64,000 nt of DNA from Zingiber officinale. Taxonomy: Eukaryota; Streptophyta; Magnoliopsida; Zingiberales; Zingiberaceae. The notes beneath the pieces were generated by a model that was given only the letters and a program-made list of their open reading frames with translations, was not told the DNA's origin and searched no databases. The DNA lies in assembly GCF_018446385.1 (NCBI RefSeq), contig NC_055991.1, positions 101,043,712-101,107,711 of the forward strand. The letters are read 5' to 3'. A program made the position numbers and the translations under genes. Shown here one piece after another: positions 18,776 through 29,725 of this stretch; the first letter of the stretch is position 1, and each line of letters begins with the position of its first letter.

Positions 18776-19166
18776 ATATGCCAATTACCATGGAAGTACA
18801 GATGAATCCTTGGTAAGTTAAGTGGCATGCTCTAAATGTCAGATACTTTCTTTATATTCAATTAAGCTGATGTTTACTGGATACTATATATTTGATCTTT
18901 CTACCTTCAACATTGAGATCACTAATAGTAATCTATTTTTTCTGATTTCAGAATAATGAGCAAATGTGAATTTTGAATTGGAAGAAAATATAAACATCAA
19001 TGTCTTTTTTACTTGACGTATGTTAAGAACACTTTTTTGTCACACTTAAACATGAAACGTTTGCAACATACTCTAATTTGGTTTAGTTGTATTAATGTGT
19101 CAGTTTTTCAGTTAGTTTCCACCTTCCTGTGCATATTGTTATTTTGTAACTGATATAGCAGGTTGC
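18776..19166 (+). other. Possible host-gene exon end and intron sequence
   Basis: ANYHGSTDESL can be read at 18780-18812, followed directly by a strong donor GGTAAGTTA. The rest is AT-rich, intron-like and without open frames. Any upstream exon part was lost at the junction. Whether it belongs with the exon-like segments at 25505-28279 is unproven. Confidence 0.25.
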
Positions 19167-19366
19167 TGTAGAAATTAACGCCAAAGAAAAAGAGTAGCCA
19201 TCTTTATATGTATATATTAAAAGATAAAGAGTATAAGGCCTTATATAGTTAATTACAAGAAAAAGTCTAAAGAAAAAATCTAAACAAACCTTAACTGAAA
19301 AGGTAAAAGACTAAATTGCCCTCAAGGCTATAAACAAATAATTCTAATTAATTATATAATCTAACA
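19167..19366 (-). repeat. 3' LTR of the 4.2-kb Copia element
   Basis: Nearly base-for-base copy of 23216-23415. It is followed on the plus strand by CCCCCTTCAAACTC, whose complement is the purine tract GAGTTTGAAGGGGG. Confidence 0.92.
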
Positions 19367-19379
19367 TCCCCCTTCAAAC

Positions 19380-21824
19380 TCACGATGCTACAGCCAGAAG
19401 CATTGAGAGTTTGTCAGATAAAAACCGGAAACGTGAAGCGGAGTGAGCCTTGGTAAACATATCAGCTATCTGTAGTGAGGAAGAAACAAAAGGTAGTGTG
19501 ATAGTGCCAAGCTGTAGATGATGACGAGTAAAATGACAATCTATCTCAATATGCTTCGTTCTCTCATGAAAAATTGTATTGCTCGCAATCTGAATGACAC
19601 TCTGATTATCACAATGAAGAGCAGTAGGTTTTTGAAGAAAAACTCCCATATATGCAAGCAACCAACGTAGCCAAACAATCTCACAAGTGGCGGTAGCCAT
19701 GGCACGATACTCAGCTTCTGTGGAGGATCTAGAAATAACATCTTGCTTCTTGCTCTTCCAAGAGATAAGAGAATCTCCAAGAAAAATACAGAAGCCGGTG
19801 GTCGACTTATGATCCGTAAGATCACCCGCCCAATCAGCATCAGAATATGCACAAAGTTCTAACGAGGAAGTAGAAGGGAATAAAAGACTCTGAAACTGAG
19901 TTCCTCGAAGATACCGAAGAATGCGAAGAACAGCAGCCCAATGAACTGTGGTCGGTGCAGTGACAAACTGACTAACCACATGTACAGCATATGCAATATC
20001 AGGACGAGTCACAGTGAGATACACCAAGCTTCCCACAACTGTACGGTAGAGATTAGGATCAGGCAAAGGAGAACCATCTGAAGGAGAGTACCTAGCATTA
20101 GTCTCAAGGGGAGTATCAACTACCCTGTTGTCAGTGAGATGTGCACGCTCAAATAGATCAGCTATGTACTTTGACTGAGACAAAAGATAGCCTTTAGGTG
20201 AAGAGGCAATCTCGATCCCCAGAAAATAGCGTAATGATCCCAAGTCTTTCATAGCGAAACAATGAGATAATTCAAACTTCAAGGACTCAATTCCATTAAA
20301 ATCATCACCGGTAATAATCATGTCATCCACATATAAAGACAAAAGTATACGACCTGTACGCGTACTCTTGACAAATAAAGCTGAATCATGATTACTGGAA
20401 CGAAAGCCAAGTGAGGTAATCACCATGGAGAACTTCGCAAACCAAGCACGTGGCGCCTGTTTGAGTCCATAGAGAGCTTTGCGAAGCCTGCAAACTTCAC
20501 CAGAACGGTGAGAAACTCCAGGAGGAGGCATCATATACACTTCTTCTTGAAGATCACCATTCAAGAAAGCATTTTTGACATTCATCTGAGATATTTTCCA
20601 TTGACGAGCAGAGGCAACAGCAATCAACATACGAACAGTGGTCATTTTAGCAACAGGAGCAAAAATTTCCTCATAATCCATGCCATATTCCTGAGAGTAA
20701 CCTTTAGCAACAAGACGAGCTTTGTACCTTTCGATAGAACCATCAGATTTAGTTTTGATCTTATAGACCCAACGAGAACCAATGGCGCATTTTCCTGGTG
20801 GTAGAGGTACCAAATCCCAAGTATGAGTATGATGTAGAGCAGTTAATTCCTCGTCCATAGCATTCTGCCAAAGAGGATTACCAACAGCTTCTCTATAGGA
20901 CAGAGGCTCAGAAAGACGATGAACAGAAGCAACAAAAGAAGCAAAGGAAGTGGAATAACAAGAATAAGCAAAATCGGGTAGTCTAGTAGACTTACGAGGA
21001 CGTGTAGACCGACGAATAGGATTGTCCGCAATCTCTTGAGGTGATGGAACAGGCGCAGGAGGGGGAGGTGGAGGTGGAGGTGGAGGTGGAGGTGGAGCTG
21101 GAGCTGGTGTCTCGAGAATACCAGATTCACTGAAGCTGTCATGTGGAAGAGTAGCCGTGGGGGAGGCTTCGTCGGTGTCGGTACTGAAGGGATCAATGTG
21201 AATAAGATCTGCATGAGTCATGCCATGTGATAGAAGAGGTATAGAGAAGAAAGGAATATGCTCAAGAAACACAACATGACGAGAGACATATAATTTTTTA
21301 CTGACTGGATCAAAACAACGATATCCCTTTTGACCAACACCATAACCAAGGAAGACACATAAAGTAGACTTAGAGGACAATTTATCACGCTCAATGTGTG
21401 GTCGAAGAACAAAACAGGTACAACCAAAAACACGTAAAGAGGAATAATCAGGAGCATGACCATACAATTTTTGAAAAGGAGACAAACCCGAATTGTGAGA
21501 AGTTGGAATCCTATTAATTACATGAGTAGCAGTAAGAACTGCTTCTCCCCAAAAAATACTAGGAACATCTGCAGACAATAAGAAAGAACGGGCTGTCTCA
21601 ACAAGGTGTCTATGTTTTCTCTCTGCAATCCCATTTTGTTCAGGTGTTTCTCGACATGATGTTTGATGTATAGTACCTTCTGATGCAAGTAAGTGAGAAA
21701 AAGTATTGGAAGTGTATTCACCTCCCAAATCACAACGAAAACACTTGATAACTGCTGAATGTTGAGTTTTGACAAGAGCTTTAAAGTTATTGAAGATGGT
21801 AAGATAATCAGATCTGTGTTTCAT
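19380..21824 (-). CDS. Copia integrase C-terminal part, reverse transcriptase and RNase H
   Basis: An open frame of 814 codons on the minus strand. It starts within the integrase core (RSDYLTIFNNFKALVKTQ; CDLGGEYTSNTFSH; ETPEQNGIAERKHRHLVE), so the frame begins after a break. A linker follows with a run of 15 prolines encoded by (GGAGGT)n at about 21060-21110. RT has WVYKIKTKSDGSIERYKARL, NAFLNGDLQEEVYMMPPPG, GLKQAPRAWFAKF and the catalytic LYVDDMIITGDD. RNase H has YSDADWAGDLTDHKSTTGFC and SRSSTEAEYRAMATA. RT and RNase H convert element RNA to DNA. This enzyme region looks intact; upstream domains are in other frames. Confidence 0.9.
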   Translation of the reverse strand: MKHRSDYLTIFNNFKALVKTQHSAVIKCFRCDLGGEYTSNTFSHLLASEGTIHQTSCRETPEQNGIAERKHRHLVETARSFLLSADVPSIFWGEAVLTATHVINRIPTSHNSGLSPFQKLYGHAPDYSSLRVFGCTCFVLRPHIERDKLSSKSTLCVFLGYGVGQKGYRCFDPVSKKLYVSRHVVFLEHIPFFSIPLLSHGMTHADLIHIDPFSTDTDEASPTATLPHDSFSESGILETPAPAPPPPPPPPPPPPPAPVPSPQEIADNPIRRSTRPRKSTRLPDFAYSCYSTSFASFVASVHRLSEPLSYREAVGNPLWQNAMDEELTALHHTHTWDLVPLPPGKCAIGSRWVYKIKTKSDGSIERYKARLVAKGYSQEYGMDYEEIFAPVAKMTTVRMLIAVASARQWKISQMNVKNAFLNGDLQEEVYMMPPPGVSHRSGEVCRLRKALYGLKQAPRAWFAKFSMVITSLGFRSSNHDSALFVKSTRTGRILLSLYVDDMIITGDDFNGIESLKFELSHCFAMKDLGSLRYFLGIEIASSPKGYLLSQSKYIADLFERAHLTDNRVVDTPLETNARYSPSDGSPLPDPNLYRTVVGSLVYLTVTRPDIAYAVHVVSQFVTAPTTVHWAAVLRILRYLRGTQFQSLLFPSTSSLELCAYSDADWAGDLTDHKSTTGFCIFLGDSLISWKSKKQDVISRSSTEAEYRAMATATCEIVWLRWLLAYMGVFLQKPTALHCDNQSVIQIASNTIFHERTKHIEIDCHFTRHHLQLGTITLPFVSSSLQIADMFTKAHSASRFRFLSDKLSMLLAVAS

Positions 21825-21911
21825 AAGGTAAACCCAAGTATAGCGAGTGCAATCATCAATAAAAGAAACATAATATCTTGATCCCCCTTTTGTAGTAACA
21901 GGAGAAGGCTC

Positions 21912-22652
21912 TCATACATCAGAATGAATAAGATCAAAAGGATTAGGAGAAAAAGATAGACTTCTATTGAAAGGTAGTGCAGAAAATTTTGCTAGTTTAC
22001 AACCACTACAATCTGAAATATCATGACTTTTTAAAGTTCCTAATACTCCAGATGAAGCTAAAAATTGTAAACGAGAGGCTGAAACATGACCTAGACGAGT
22101 ATGCCACAAATAAAAATCAGAAGAAGAACGACTCAATCGGAAAGATGACAAATCGATACTAGAAGCTGCAACATCTGGTACTTGAAGCTTATCCAAAACA
22201 TAGAGTCCCCCTTGCCTACGGCCTATCCCAATCACCTTCTGAGATTGCGGGTCTTACACATAACAATTGGATGAGGAAAAAGAGATTAAATATCCAGACT
22301 CAGACAATTGACTAACAGAAACAAGATTAAGTGTAAGACTAGGAATAAAATAGACATCGGGAAGAGATAAGCAAGTTGTAACAACAGAACCAACACCTAA
22401 TAATGGCATCGGAGTACCATTAGCCGTCATAACTGATACAGATGAATTAGAAGATAAGGAGATAAAAGATGACAAGTTAGGTGACATATGATGAGAGGCT
22501 CCAGAATCTAAGATCCATAAAGAGGAAGATATACCTGATGCACTAGAGGATGACAAACCTATATGAGAAGAAGCAGACATGGCAGAGGGCTGTGAAGCAA
22601 GGAATTGTTGAAACTGCTCAAGCATATGCGGATCTAAAGAGGGGGCAGCCAC
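21912..22652 (-). pseudogene. Copia protease and GAG-pre-integrase zinc finger, broken
   Basis: Two minus-strand frames, 22652-22254 and 22235-21912, cover the protease (WILDSGASHHMSP) and the GAG-pre-integrase domain (LWHTRLGHVSASRLQFL; CSGCKLAKFSALPF). A stop near 22253 and another near 21911 separate them from each other and from the integrase-RT frame. The Asp of DSGA is preserved. Confidence 0.85.
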
Positions 22653-22682
22653 TGCATTACCAGACTGTGGTTGATTACTAGA

Positions 22683-23039
22683 TTACCACGAAGCATTCTG
22701 ATGTTGCAATGGTGGGGACTGAGATCTTTGCTGCTGATGTTGTTTACCTTTGTTCAATAGTAATGGACATTGAGACTTCCAATGTCCTTTTTCTTTGCAA
22801 TAGGCACACTCATCAATAGAAACCTTCGAAGTCGACCTACTTTGATTATGTGGCATAGATCGTTGTGGTGTTGCAAAAACTGATGGCGTAGATGACGCAA
22901 TAGTCTTCTTATCAACCTGGGACTGAAGGCGAATCTCCTCAGCTAGCAATTCATGTACTACTGAATCAACAGAAGGGAGAGGACTACGATGTAAAATTGT
23001 TCCACGCAATCCTTCAAAGTCATTGCGAAGAGCCATCAA
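22683..23039 (-). pseudogene. Copia gag, N-terminally truncated
   Basis: The minus strand gives ALRNDFEGLRGTILHRSPLP, VHELLAEEIRLQSQ and the zinc knuckle CAYCKEKGHWKSQCP. This is only the end of the usual gag domain plus the knuckle. The primer site lies about 165 bases upstream, so most of gag was deleted, and a stop separates gag from protease. The copy could not package itself without help. Confidence 0.85.
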
Positions 23040-23203
23040 GAACTGGACAAGACGTTGTTCTTCTCTACGAGTATTGCGAAAACACCAAACAAAACCAAGT
23101 ATTGCGAAAACAAAAGGAACCCAATCAAAACTATACGATCCGCGAAAATTGTAGATCGAATTAACAATGATTCGATCAAATTATCAAAAAAATAGAAATA
23201 AAG

Positions 23204-23215
23204 GCTCTGATACCA
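23204..23215 (-). promoter_or_regulatory. Primer-binding site of the 4.2-kb Copia element
   Basis: The plus strand GCTCTGATACCA is the exact complement of the tRNA-Met primer site TGGTATCAGAGC and touches the LTR. Confidence 0.92.
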
Positions 23216-23415
23216 TGTAGAAATTAACGCCAAAGAAAAAGAGTAGCCATCTTTATATGTATATATCAAAAGATAAAGAGTACAAGACCTTATATAGTTA
23301 ATTACAAGAAAAAGTCTAAAGAAAAAATCTAAACAAACCTTAACTGAAAAGGTAAAAGACTAAATTGCCCTCAAGGCTATAAACAAATAATTCTAATTAA
23401 TTATATAATCTAACA
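23216..23415 (-). repeat. 5' LTR of the 4.2-kb Copia element
   Basis: 200 bp, nearly identical to 19167-19366 and directly followed by the target duplicate gttgc. Confidence 0.92.
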
Positions 23416-23420
23416 GTTGC

Positions 23421-25504
23421 TATCTGTTTCTAACACTATATGTATATAATCATCCACTTATGTCAAGGACTACCAAACATTAAAATGTCATATTTGGATT
23501 TCACTTTCTGGTCATAAAAAGAGTTATATTTTTTATATGAATGTAGTGAATATAAGTTTAATCCCATTAATTGGGTACTTATCGAGATCAACACCATTAA
23601 GCTTTAGGGATGGAGTCATGGTTGTGCTTTCCATGATAGGAGGAATGGTATTGGTAGAACAATTTTGTTCTAGTTCAATGTTGAGATTATATGATGTGAG
23701 AAGGCGGTCGAAATCATAGGAGGAGTGGGAGTGGGAGCGGTAATCAGGCAAGGCAATCTGATTTTGCAAGATGTGAAAGCCTACAAAGGTGTAGCTCATA
23801 TAATCTCAAAAGGCTTCTTGGTGATGCATAGTTGTGATTAGATAACTTTGGGTGCCATTATAAGGTATACTTTCCATGTGAGAGAATCTTAATCCCCATT
23901 CACTATCTTGACTCCTCAACTTTGTGTCTTGACTTCTAACTTTGAAGTTGTCATAGCTCACTAAGACATCTTGGCCAATCACAATCTCCTATCCATAAGA
24001 CAAACCCACCTTGTCACCTCAATAGGAATGATTTCCACCTTGTAAGAGAAACTTGCACCTCATAAAAAAACCCAACTTGCCTCTCTCGGAATCACATTGT
24101 CACTTCATAAGAGAAATTTTACATCTTCACAAAGTCCGAAATCTTGAGTTGTGATGGTGTTTTTGTCTCTGATTGGAATAATATTGTTTTGGGATCGTGC
24201 TGCATTCCGATGTAAGGTGCAGGTAGTAAATTGGAGGGTGTCAAGAAAAAGGAAAAAATTAACAACTATATAGTTAGTTCAATGTTTATTTTCCATTTGG
24301 AATATTATGATTTTGATATTATCTTACATGGAGACAAACTATAAAATAAAAAATAATAATATTATCCCAAATTTTAGCATGTCAAGGGGTGTTGACTATT
24401 GAAATGGAATAATACTCGTCGATACGACCCATGCAATGAAATAAGAGACATTGTCTTGGTGCCGAGTAGTATTGAATTTTTGGCAATTTATCAAAATGAT
24501 ACGTTTCAACCATTTCGCACGGTATGATATTTCAAACCATGCATTTTCATCACATTAAGAATGTTGACAAATTGTATGAAAAACCTATTTACCTCATAAA
24601 ACTGCTTTTGCTCATAAGACATATCTCGACAGAAATGCTTCTTTAGATATTTGAACCAAGCAATGGTGCCATTTCTTCTAGTTCATAAGAACTACACAAT
24701 GATAGCCAAAACAACAAACAAGAAAATACAAATCACAATTGATTTCAATCAAGGGAATCCATATACATCAGATTAGGGTTCATAGTAATTGTAAACACTA
24801 ATTGCCATATTCACAATGACATATATCAAAATCTTTGTAACTAACTTGTCTATGCCTATTTAGCCACAATAAGTAGTCAGCAATACAATGATTTTCTTCT
24901 TCTTTCTGTTCCTACTTGGTATTGAAGCCATTTTTTTTATTTTGGAAAAAAAAACAAAAGAGCACCCCTTATTTTCATATTATCATTAAGGCACCCCATT
25001 CTATTTTTCATTCTAAAAATATCCTTATTCTAATAAAGCAACTATGATAGCCACATCTGTAATAGCCAACTTTGGCCAAATTGCTCCATGTTGTAGCTAC
25101 TACAGCAGTGTTGAAACAATTTTGATAAAGTTGGAGCCATTTTAATCAAGTTTGAGTACTTTTAACAAAGTCCATAAGTATTTAGATATAATAGGGCTTC
25201 ATGAGTAGCAATTTTGATCAAGTTGGAGCAATTTTATTTTATATTGCCGTAGCTATGATCATAACTGCTACAACAATGCTGAAATAAGAGTGCTATATTT
25301 TCAATTGTAGTTATGGTTCATATTTACTTTAATTGTATTCCTTAATTATGATTAGCATATTCACAGTGGCATATACCAAACCCTTGTAACCAAATTTATA
25401 TAAGCTTATTCGGCTGCAATAATAAGACTATTATTATTAGCGGATATCAAAGTTCAGACCCAGTTATATACTGCTCAGCTTCCTCTTTTCCTTTTGTTTA
25501 GCAG
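23421..25504. other. AT-rich sequence without recognisable genes
   Basis: Short frames on both strands (for example 23799-23533 minus) have no family resemblance I can name. The stretch may be intron sequence of the possible host gene. No LTR ends or target duplicates were found. Confidence 0.4.
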
Positions 25505-25577
25505 GGTTGTAGGTGCTTTGCTTGGTGCAAGAAGCGACAATATTAAAAATCACATGAAGCTAAACTTACATATACCT
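25505..25577 (+). other. Exon-like segment, possible host gene
   Basis: It lies between TTTTGTTTAGCAG and CCT/GTAAGC. The frame gives VVGALLGARSDNIKNHMKLN, open throughout, entering with one base and leaving in phase 0. Not recognised. Confidence 0.4.
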
Positions 25578-27500
25578 GTAAGCCTATCTCATCATCTGAA
25601 ATTGTTGATCTCTTTGCATATGCATTTCTCTTACTGATTTTTGCTATTTTATTAACAACACTCACACATGAGATGTTGGTCGAGTCATTTACCAATTTCT
25701 GTATATTGGTTGGTAAACCTTTGATCATTATTGACAAAGAAGTGCAAGAATTGTATGAATTGGATCTGAAGTCTTTACGAAACCTTTTGTGAACATGTTT
25801 GTTAAATAAAATATTGAGGTCAGAGAGGGTGTGTGTTATATACCACTTAAAATGATTTTGTCACACGAACAATTTGAATGCACTAACTTTGAGTTCTGTT
25901 TGCCTTCATTGTCGAAACATCAAGATGGATAAATCCCCTCAATTGCACAGGAACTTGCAGCTTCAAACCAAGGTGTGGATTTAACAAGTAAGATGATGAT
26001 TGATGATCTACTTTGAGAAGGTGTTCCTCAGTCATTAGCGTTTTATCTCATAGGAAATCATAGAGAAGGGAGAAAAAATAGATCATTTCAAGGGGTTGAC
26101 ATCTAATATTGATAGAGTGTTTTACTTAGTCCCAAAAGGTTACATGATGTGTTTATTATACATTTCTAGAGATAAATTATGAAATAACTATCTAATGAAA
26201 CAATTGATATGAAAACTAAAGGAATAGAATTCTAAGTTTAAAGATTTATTTAACTAAATTCTCTTTATTGTTGTATCATTATACTGCCCTTCCAAATAAC
26301 TAAAGATTCATCGAGAATAAACTGAGTTCCTTTTTCTCTCTCTCTATTTTTCTATAGTTTACATAAAATGTCATCTTGTTGAGGATCATTATAATGGGGC
26401 CTCCCTTTCATAGAGTTATGAAATAAAAATAACTTCCCTTGGATCTTCCTTCATCACAGTTAGTATCTATAGAATTTTTTTGATAGTAAGTATCTTGTGC
26501 GGATCATTGTTGTGAGATTTTGTTGAGTAAGAGGAAAAATTTCCACCAAATCTTCAATAAGTAGCGGTGAGAATGTAGAAACTTTCTTTGATAAGCAAGT
26601 ATCCTGCGTCAAATGTTCATCAAGCAGAGATGACTTTGTCAAAGATTCTTTAGGATTGGTCGATCGTAGGAAAACATCGTATGCATGCTGTGATATATTT
26701 TGAGTGAAGTGTTTAAAGAAATGCATTTTACATTGAGTGTTCAACTTGTGGGGAGGGAGAGGGTTGAGAAAATTGAGGCATAACTTTTGACTTGGGATTT
26801 GGAATCAGGCTCTAGGCTACGCGTGCAGAATTAAAAAAATCTACTTTTGTTACTGGACATTCGTAACCGTCAATTTTCAGACTCAGATTTTACTATTTAA
26901 ATCCTTTTCAGAGTCTTTTTACTATTTTTAGTAATTTATGTTTTTATAGTATTTAAGGTTTTCTTTGGTATTTCTGCTATTTAGGAGCTAGAGATTGTTT
27001 ATATAAGTTCTTGTTTTATTAATTTCTATCTATTATAAAATTCCCTTTTATGGTAAGGTTTCTTTCATTTTTTTACAAGATTAGACTTAGGTTTAAAATT
27101 TAAGATTTCTTTCCTTTTTAAGTCTTTAGGGTCCAGAGTCAATATAATACCTATCGTTGTATGAGGAATTATGCTCTAGTATTAATAAAAAAATTTTGGG
27201 GGGGCACACGATGGGTTTTCTCTTTATTTTCTTTGGGTTTTCTTCTTGTCTTCTCCTTCAATTTCCTTTCTCGTTATCGTGCAAGATAACTGTTATCCTA
27301 TCCGACGCCATAGATACACCAAGAATTATTTTGGATTGAATGATGACTACAAAAATTCTTGAGGTTCCGTTTGGCTTGGCTGTGAATATTGAGCTTTCAT
27401 TGATTCATGGCAAAAGGGATATGTTACCCTGCCTTGTCTGAGTGCGGTCGAGTGCATTTAGGCATGCTGAGGTAAATTTTCATATTTAACAACTCCCCAG
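25578..27500. other. Non-coding sequence, possibly intron with an old LTR-like part
   Basis: No supported genes. Around 26840-27200 the T-rich text with a TATATAAG box and an abrupt G-run resembles a decayed LTR, but I could not define ends or a target duplicate. The minus frame at 26744-26460 has no family I know. Confidence 0.3.
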
Positions 27501-27758
27501 CACTCGACAAGGAACTCACAAATGAAGCCATCAGGTCCAGCTTTTTGCCTTTGCTTAGATTCACGACACTCCAGACCTGATGGTAACAAAAATTTGATGC
27601 CAAATGTTAGACCTTAGGGACAATTTTGACGTCATAGGAATGTTAAGTACCTAACAAAGAATGTTGTTTTGGAAAATTTCAGCATCAGAAGTTGAACATC
27701 TGTTGCCTGATACAACAGAATTGTTGCTCACTTTGTGCCCCCTTCCCGAGGCCACCTT
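27501..27758 (+). other. Two exon-like segments in matching phase, possible host gene
   Basis: Segment 27501-27582 (after CTCCCCAG, before GGTAACA) reads HSTRNSQMKPSGPAFCLCLD. Segment 27683-27758 (after AATTTCAG, before GTGAAG) reads SEVEHLLPDTTELLLTLCPL. The first ends one base into a codon and the second supplies the two missing bases. The phase also agrees with 25505-25577. No family recognised. Confidence 0.4.
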
Positions 27759-28012
27759 GTGAAGAAACTTTAGTGTTGAAATCACTTTCTTGTGTCCATT
27801 TGAGCAGCCAATGAGTTTCCTTATCCTTCACGTAGGAATCAGGCAAAATATTCAGTGTGAGTGAGCTATCTATTCAGCCCTAACCTCTCAAAGTTATGTA
27901 GCTTCATATTTGTCTCTCTCTGCGTGGATACCCTCTAATTGCAGTTAATCTGAAGCTCCATCATTCAATGAGTTCTTAAGATTGTGTGAATTTTTAACCC
28001 AATTTGCAGTAG

Positions 28013-28279
28013 GCATCTCCAACACTAAAGACTGATCCACCAAAACTAGGGCAAGAGAGCCACTGGTTCTCGTATCTAAAAACAATAACTTTGACTCTTG
28101 TAGAAATCCAAATTTGTAAGAGAAATTCATGATGATTAGATAGAAAATTAAGGGAACTTAGCCAACAGTCACAGAGTTTCCAAGACAAGGAACTGCAAAT
28201 TTCTCTGGGAGAAAGACCCTTCGACGCAAGGGAGTTCATGGACGCTAACGGAATTAATCCATTCATCAAAAAGCTATGA
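28013..28279 (+). pseudogene. Possible last exon of the host gene, with two internal stops
   Basis: One frame runs 28013-28279 with only two adjacent stops near 28133-28138. It contains LGQESHWFSYLKTITLTLVE before the stops and ELQISLGERPFDAREFMDAN after them, then a TGA at 28277. The second half looks like a helical C-terminus. The minus strand is also open here (28269-27994), so strand choice rests on composition and the upstream exon chain. I do not recognise the protein. A Copia element begins seven bases after the stop. Confidence 0.35.
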
Positions 28280-28285
28280 GGCTCT

Positions 28286-28550
28286 TGTTGATAAAATTAC
28301 TGTGTTAGTGGACATGTTTTAATTGAGTTAGTGTCGAGAAATAATAGGATAATAGTTGTAATGTGGTGTTAGTGGATTAATGAGTTGACAAGTTGAGTTA
28401 GATAATGGTTGTAATGTGGTGTTAGTAGTTAATGTTGTGGTGTTGGTGGATTTTTTAATATGTGTGATGTATTATGTAATGATCAATGAATATTTGTGAA
28501 AAACTTATTTTATTATCCTCATGTCCTCGACTCCTCTATGTTTCTTATCA
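28286..28550 (+). repeat. 5' LTR of the 4.4-kb Copia element
   Basis: It contains repeated phrases such as TTGTAATGTGGTGTTAGT. Relative to the 3' copy it lacks about 25 bases, including a segment (TCTATAAATAAGATATG) that may hold the TATA box; if so this copy has lost its promoter. Confidence 0.9.
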
Positions 28551-28551
28551 G

Positions 28552-28563
28552 TGGTATCAGAGC
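28552..28563 (+). promoter_or_regulatory. Primer-binding site of the 4.4-kb Copia element
   Basis: Exact TGGTATCAGAGC, one base after the LTR. Confidence 0.92.
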
Positions 28564-28581
28564 GAGGTTTCGAAGAGAGTT

Positions 28582-29256
28582 ATGTCTTCCGAAAGTTTTG
28601 TACAACTTGTCATTCCTCGATTTGATGGTCACTATGACCATTGGAGCATGATTATGGAGAATTTTTAAACATCCAAAGAATGTTGGACGGTTATGATTTC
28701 TGGAATAGCATAATCGATAGGTGTTACGCTAACAGATACGTAATTGAAAGATCTTAGAGCAAAGAACTATCTCTTCCAAGCTATTGATCGCTCAATCTTG
28801 GAAATCATTCTCTACAAGGATACTGCCAAAGATATTTGAGATTCTATGAAAAAGAAGTACCAAGGTACGACAAGAGCTAAGAGACAGCAACTTCAAGCAC
28901 TTCGTTCGGAGTTCGAAATGTTCCAAATAAAATCAGGAGAATCAGTTTCAGAATATTTTTCAAGAACGATGGCAATCGTCAACAAAATGCGGATCCTTGG
29001 CGACAAGACAGAGGATGTTCTCATCATTGACAAAATTCTTCGATCTATGATACCAAAATTTAATTTTATTGTCTGTGCCATTGAAGAAGCAAATGATGTA
29101 AGTCTGCTTTCAATTGATAAATTACAAAGTTCATTATTAGTTAATGAGCAAAAAATCAATCAATATGAAAAAGAGGAGCAAACATTGAAGACCTTATCAG
29201 AAAATCACTCTACAAATGGTAGAAGTGATAGAGGACGAGGAAGAGGCAGAGGTTGA
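28582..29256 (+). pseudogene. Copia gag remnant
   Basis: It begins MSSESFVQLVIPRFDGHYDH and is stopped by a TAA near 28666. The UBN2-type part continues at 28846-29256 with KKYQGTTRAKRQQLQALRSE, SEYFSRTMAIVNKMR and a basic end GRSDRGRGRGRG. A degenerate zinc knuckle seems to follow near 29355-29430. It would form the particle. Stops and shifts make it non-functional. Confidence 0.8.
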
Positions 29257-29440
29257 GGAAGAGGGAGGAGGTAGAAACAACAATGATTATGGGAACCAAC
29301 AACAAAATCAACATCGAGAAAGTTATTTTTAAAAAAGAGATAGAGGACGTGAATGCCATTATTCTATTAGTTACAAGTCTAATGTTGAATATTACCGATG
29401 TCATAGGTATGACCATTATAGATCAGAATATTATACTAAT

Positions 29441-29725
29441 TTGAAGAAACAAAATGGATATCAGACTAACTTTGCAGAAGAAGAAGAAGTGTACCTTTTA
29501 ATGATATGCCACGAGAAAGAGAAAACTCAATGGAATATATGGTATTTAGATACAGGCTGTATCAATCACATGTGTGGAGAAAAGGATACATTTTCAGACT
29601 TCGATGAATCCTTTCGTAGTTCTGTCAAATTTGGTGACAAATTACAACTTGTATGTCAGATTCAAGATGCAAAGTTGGGCTTAAAGAAGGAGTTTGTCGG
29701 ATTCAAGATGCAAAGTTGGCCTTAA
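29441..29725 (+). pseudogene. Copia protease remnant
   Basis: WYLDTGCINHMCGEKDTFSD carries the aspartic protease motif DTG near 29550. After about 95 codons the frame is lost, and a partial duplication (ATTCAAGATGCAAAGTTGG occurs twice near 29659 and 29701) seems to have broken it. Confidence 0.75.

Larger units (their letters stand above)
19167..23415 (-). mobile_element. Complete small Copia retrotransposon (minus strand) with TSD
   Basis: Two 200-bp LTRs (19167-19366 and 23216-23415) run TGTAGAAATT to CTAACA and are nearly identical. The target duplicate gttgc lies at 19162-19166 and 23416-23420. The tRNA-Met primer site adjoins the right LTR. Gag is N-terminally deleted, but protease to RNase H are present with a few breaks. 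The near identity of the LTRs suggests a fairly recent insertion. Confidence 0.93.

Noticed and set aside
26840..27350. A solo LTR
   Set aside because: The style is LTR-like but I found no matching ends or target duplicate.
27994..28269. Minus-strand frame of 91 codons as a host gene
   Set aside because: The plus strand has better exon structure and a matching chain of phases; I could not name a family for either.
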